This document shows positions 5,205 through 6,221 of a DNA stretch of 6,221 nt, in pieces. The translations under genes were made by a program, and so were the position numbers. This DNA comes from an uncultured Asticcacaulis sp. GTDB lineage: Bacteria > Pseudomonadota > Alphaproteobacteria > Caulobacterales > Caulobacteraceae. The DNA is taken from contig CAMLLA010000259.1 of assembly GCA_946480525.1 (NCBI GenBank), positions 1-6,221 on the forward strand, written 5' to 3'. Numbering within the stretch: position 1 is the first letter of the stretch; each line of letters opens with the position of its first letter. The notes below the pieces were generated by a model, which saw only the letters and a list, made by a program, of their open reading frames with translations, searched no databases and was not told where the DNA came from.

Positions 5205-6221
5205 ATGGATCGCATTGCCATCGAGGGCGGCAGCCCTCTGTTCGGGGATATCCCTGTCTCGGGAGCCAAAAACTCGGCCATAAAGTTGATGGCGGCCTCG
5301 CTCCTGACCTCCGAACCGGTGCGCCTGACCAATATGCCGCGTCTGGCCGATACCCGTCTTCTCAGCCGCCTGCTGCAACGGTTCGGCTGCGGGATCAGCG
5401 AAAGCGACGAGGACGGTCAGGTCATGCGCCTGCATACGCCCGAAATCACCTCCTCCTTCGCCCCCTACGATCTGGTCCGCCAGATGCGCGCTTCATTCAA
5501 CGTGCTGGGGCCGCTCCTGGCGCGCACCGGCCACGCCAAGGTGTCGCTGCCGGGCGGTTGCACCATCGGTGCGCGCCCCGTCGACCTGCACTTAAAGGCG
5601 CTCGAAGCGCTGGGCGCGCACATCGACATGCACGAAGGCTATGTCTTCGCCCAGGCACCGCGCGGCCTCAAAGGCGCCGAAATCGATTTCCCGTTCGTCA
5701 GCGTCGGCGCCACCGAACACGCGCTGATGGCCGCGGTCCTGGCGCACGGCACGACGGTCCTGAACAATTCCGCCTGCGAGCCGGAAATCGTCGATCTGGC
5801 CGAATGCCTGAACAGCATGGGCGCGAAGGTGTCGGGCGCCGGCACAAAGACGATTACGGTTGAAGGCGTCACCAGCCTGCACGGCACCGACTGGGCCGTG
5901 ATCTGCGACCGTATCGAAGCCGGCACTTATGCGGTGGCCGCGGCCATGGCCGGCGGTGAAGTTCGCCTGACCAGGGTGCGGCCGGAACTGATCGCGATCC
6001 TCCTCGACAAGCTGGTTGAGGCCGGTTGCGAGGTGACGCATGGCGAACAGTCGGTGACGATCAAGCGCAACGGCACCCGCATCCGGCCGGTCGATCTGAC
6101 GACGGATGTCTATCCGGGCTTCGCCACCGATCTGCAGGCGCAGTTCATGGCGTTGATGACCCTGGCCGAGGGCGAAAGCGTCATCCGCGAAACCATCTTC
6201 GAGAACCGCTTCATGCACGTG
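5205..6221 (+). CDS. murA: UDP-N-acetylglucosamine 1-carboxyvinyltransferase MurA, 3'-truncated by the window edge
   Basis: First committed step of peptidoglycan synthesis: transfers enolpyruvate from PEP to UDP-GlcNAc; cytoplasmic. 339 residues are visible of the usual 420 or so; the frame stays open to the last base and the gene continues beyond. The start ATG at 5205 aligns exactly with family N termini: Lys22 and Asn23 (SGAKNS) fall at the same numbers as in E. coli. MRAS (94-97), [11 protein letters not shown] (115-125) with the catalytic Cys119 and Arg124 (E. coli Cys115 and Arg120), SVGATEH (166-172), and FATDLQAQF (306-314) with the catalytic Asp309 (E. coli Asp305) are all present. 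FENRFMHV (332-339) ends the window. Cys rather than Asp at 119 predicts the usual fosfomycin-sensitive form. Only a weak ribosome site (ACGGA, 5193-5197) precedes it. A GC-rich open frame at 5177-5863 in another phase is a shadow. Confidence 0.97.
   Translation, partial: MDRIAIEGGSPLFGDIPVSGAKNSAIKLMAASLLTSEPVRLTNMPRLADTRLLSRLLQRFGCGISESDEDGQVMRLHTPEITSSFAPYDLVRQMRASFNVLGPLLARTGHAKVSLPGGCTIGARPVDLHLKALEALGAHIDMHEGYVFAQAPRGLKGAEIDFPFVSVGATEHALMAAVLAHGTTVLNNSACEPEIVDLAECLNSMGAKVSGAGTKTITVEGVTSLHGTDWAVICDRIEAGTYAVAAAMAGGEVRLTRVRPELIAILLDKLVEAGCEVTHGEQSVTIKRNGTRIRPVDLTTDVYPGFATDLQAQFMALMTLAEGESVIRETIFENRFMHV

Noticed and set aside
5177..5863. Plus-strand 228-codon open frame overlapping murA in another phase
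   Set aside because: murA is certain in its own frame; this product is Arg/Pro/Gly-rich without any motif.
5592..6218. Minus-strand 208-codon open frame opposite murA
   Set aside because: Shadow of murA; no recognisable domain.

Overview
The window looks like ordinary chromosome from an alphaproteobacterium, most likely a member of the Caulobacterales (Caulobacter/Asticcacaulis type). The reasons are the high G+C, C/G-ending codons, the flavour of the MurA and RlmJ sequences, and a small basic protein just upstream of murA. This placement is inference from sequence character, not from a database search. No mobile element, CRISPR array, phage gene or rRNA was seen.

Layout: (1) Positions 1-1512 hold the 3' part of a fused aspartate kinase-homoserine dehydrogenase gene that enters from the left edge. 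It is followed after 16 bases by rlmJ (1529-2365), a 23S rRNA adenine methyltransferase, probably in the same operon. (2) The 84-base gap at 2366-2449 is dense with signals: a direct repeat, a perfect 8-bp inverted repeat, a plausible sigma70-type promoter and a near-perfect 15-bp palindrome that resembles PhaR operators of polyhydroxybutyrate granule genes. These precede an Ala-rich, possibly phasin-like protein (2450-3157). (3) On the minus strand, overlapping that gene tail to tail by four bases, lies a membrane-anchored endonuclease/exonuclease/phosphatase-fold protein (4110-3154). It is divergent from a DUF4112-type membrane protein (4188-4697), and a perfect 9-bp hairpin sits in the 77-base divergent gap. 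(4) A G+C-rich hairpin separates the DUF4112 gene from a minus-strand tRNA-Thr(GGT) gene (4825-4751), which has its own recognisable promoter. (5) On the plus strand, divergent from the tRNA, are a 63-residue basic small protein (4938-5129) and murA (5205 onward, cut by the right edge).

Functionally the window mixes amino-acid biosynthesis (aspartate family), ribosome modification, possible carbon-storage granule biology, membrane proteins of unknown role, translation (tRNA) and peptidoglycan precursor synthesis. The most interesting points are the apparent lack of any ACT regulatory domain in the kinase-dehydrogenase fusion and the PhaR-like operator at 2417-2431. I found no convincing evidence for a wholly new biological system.
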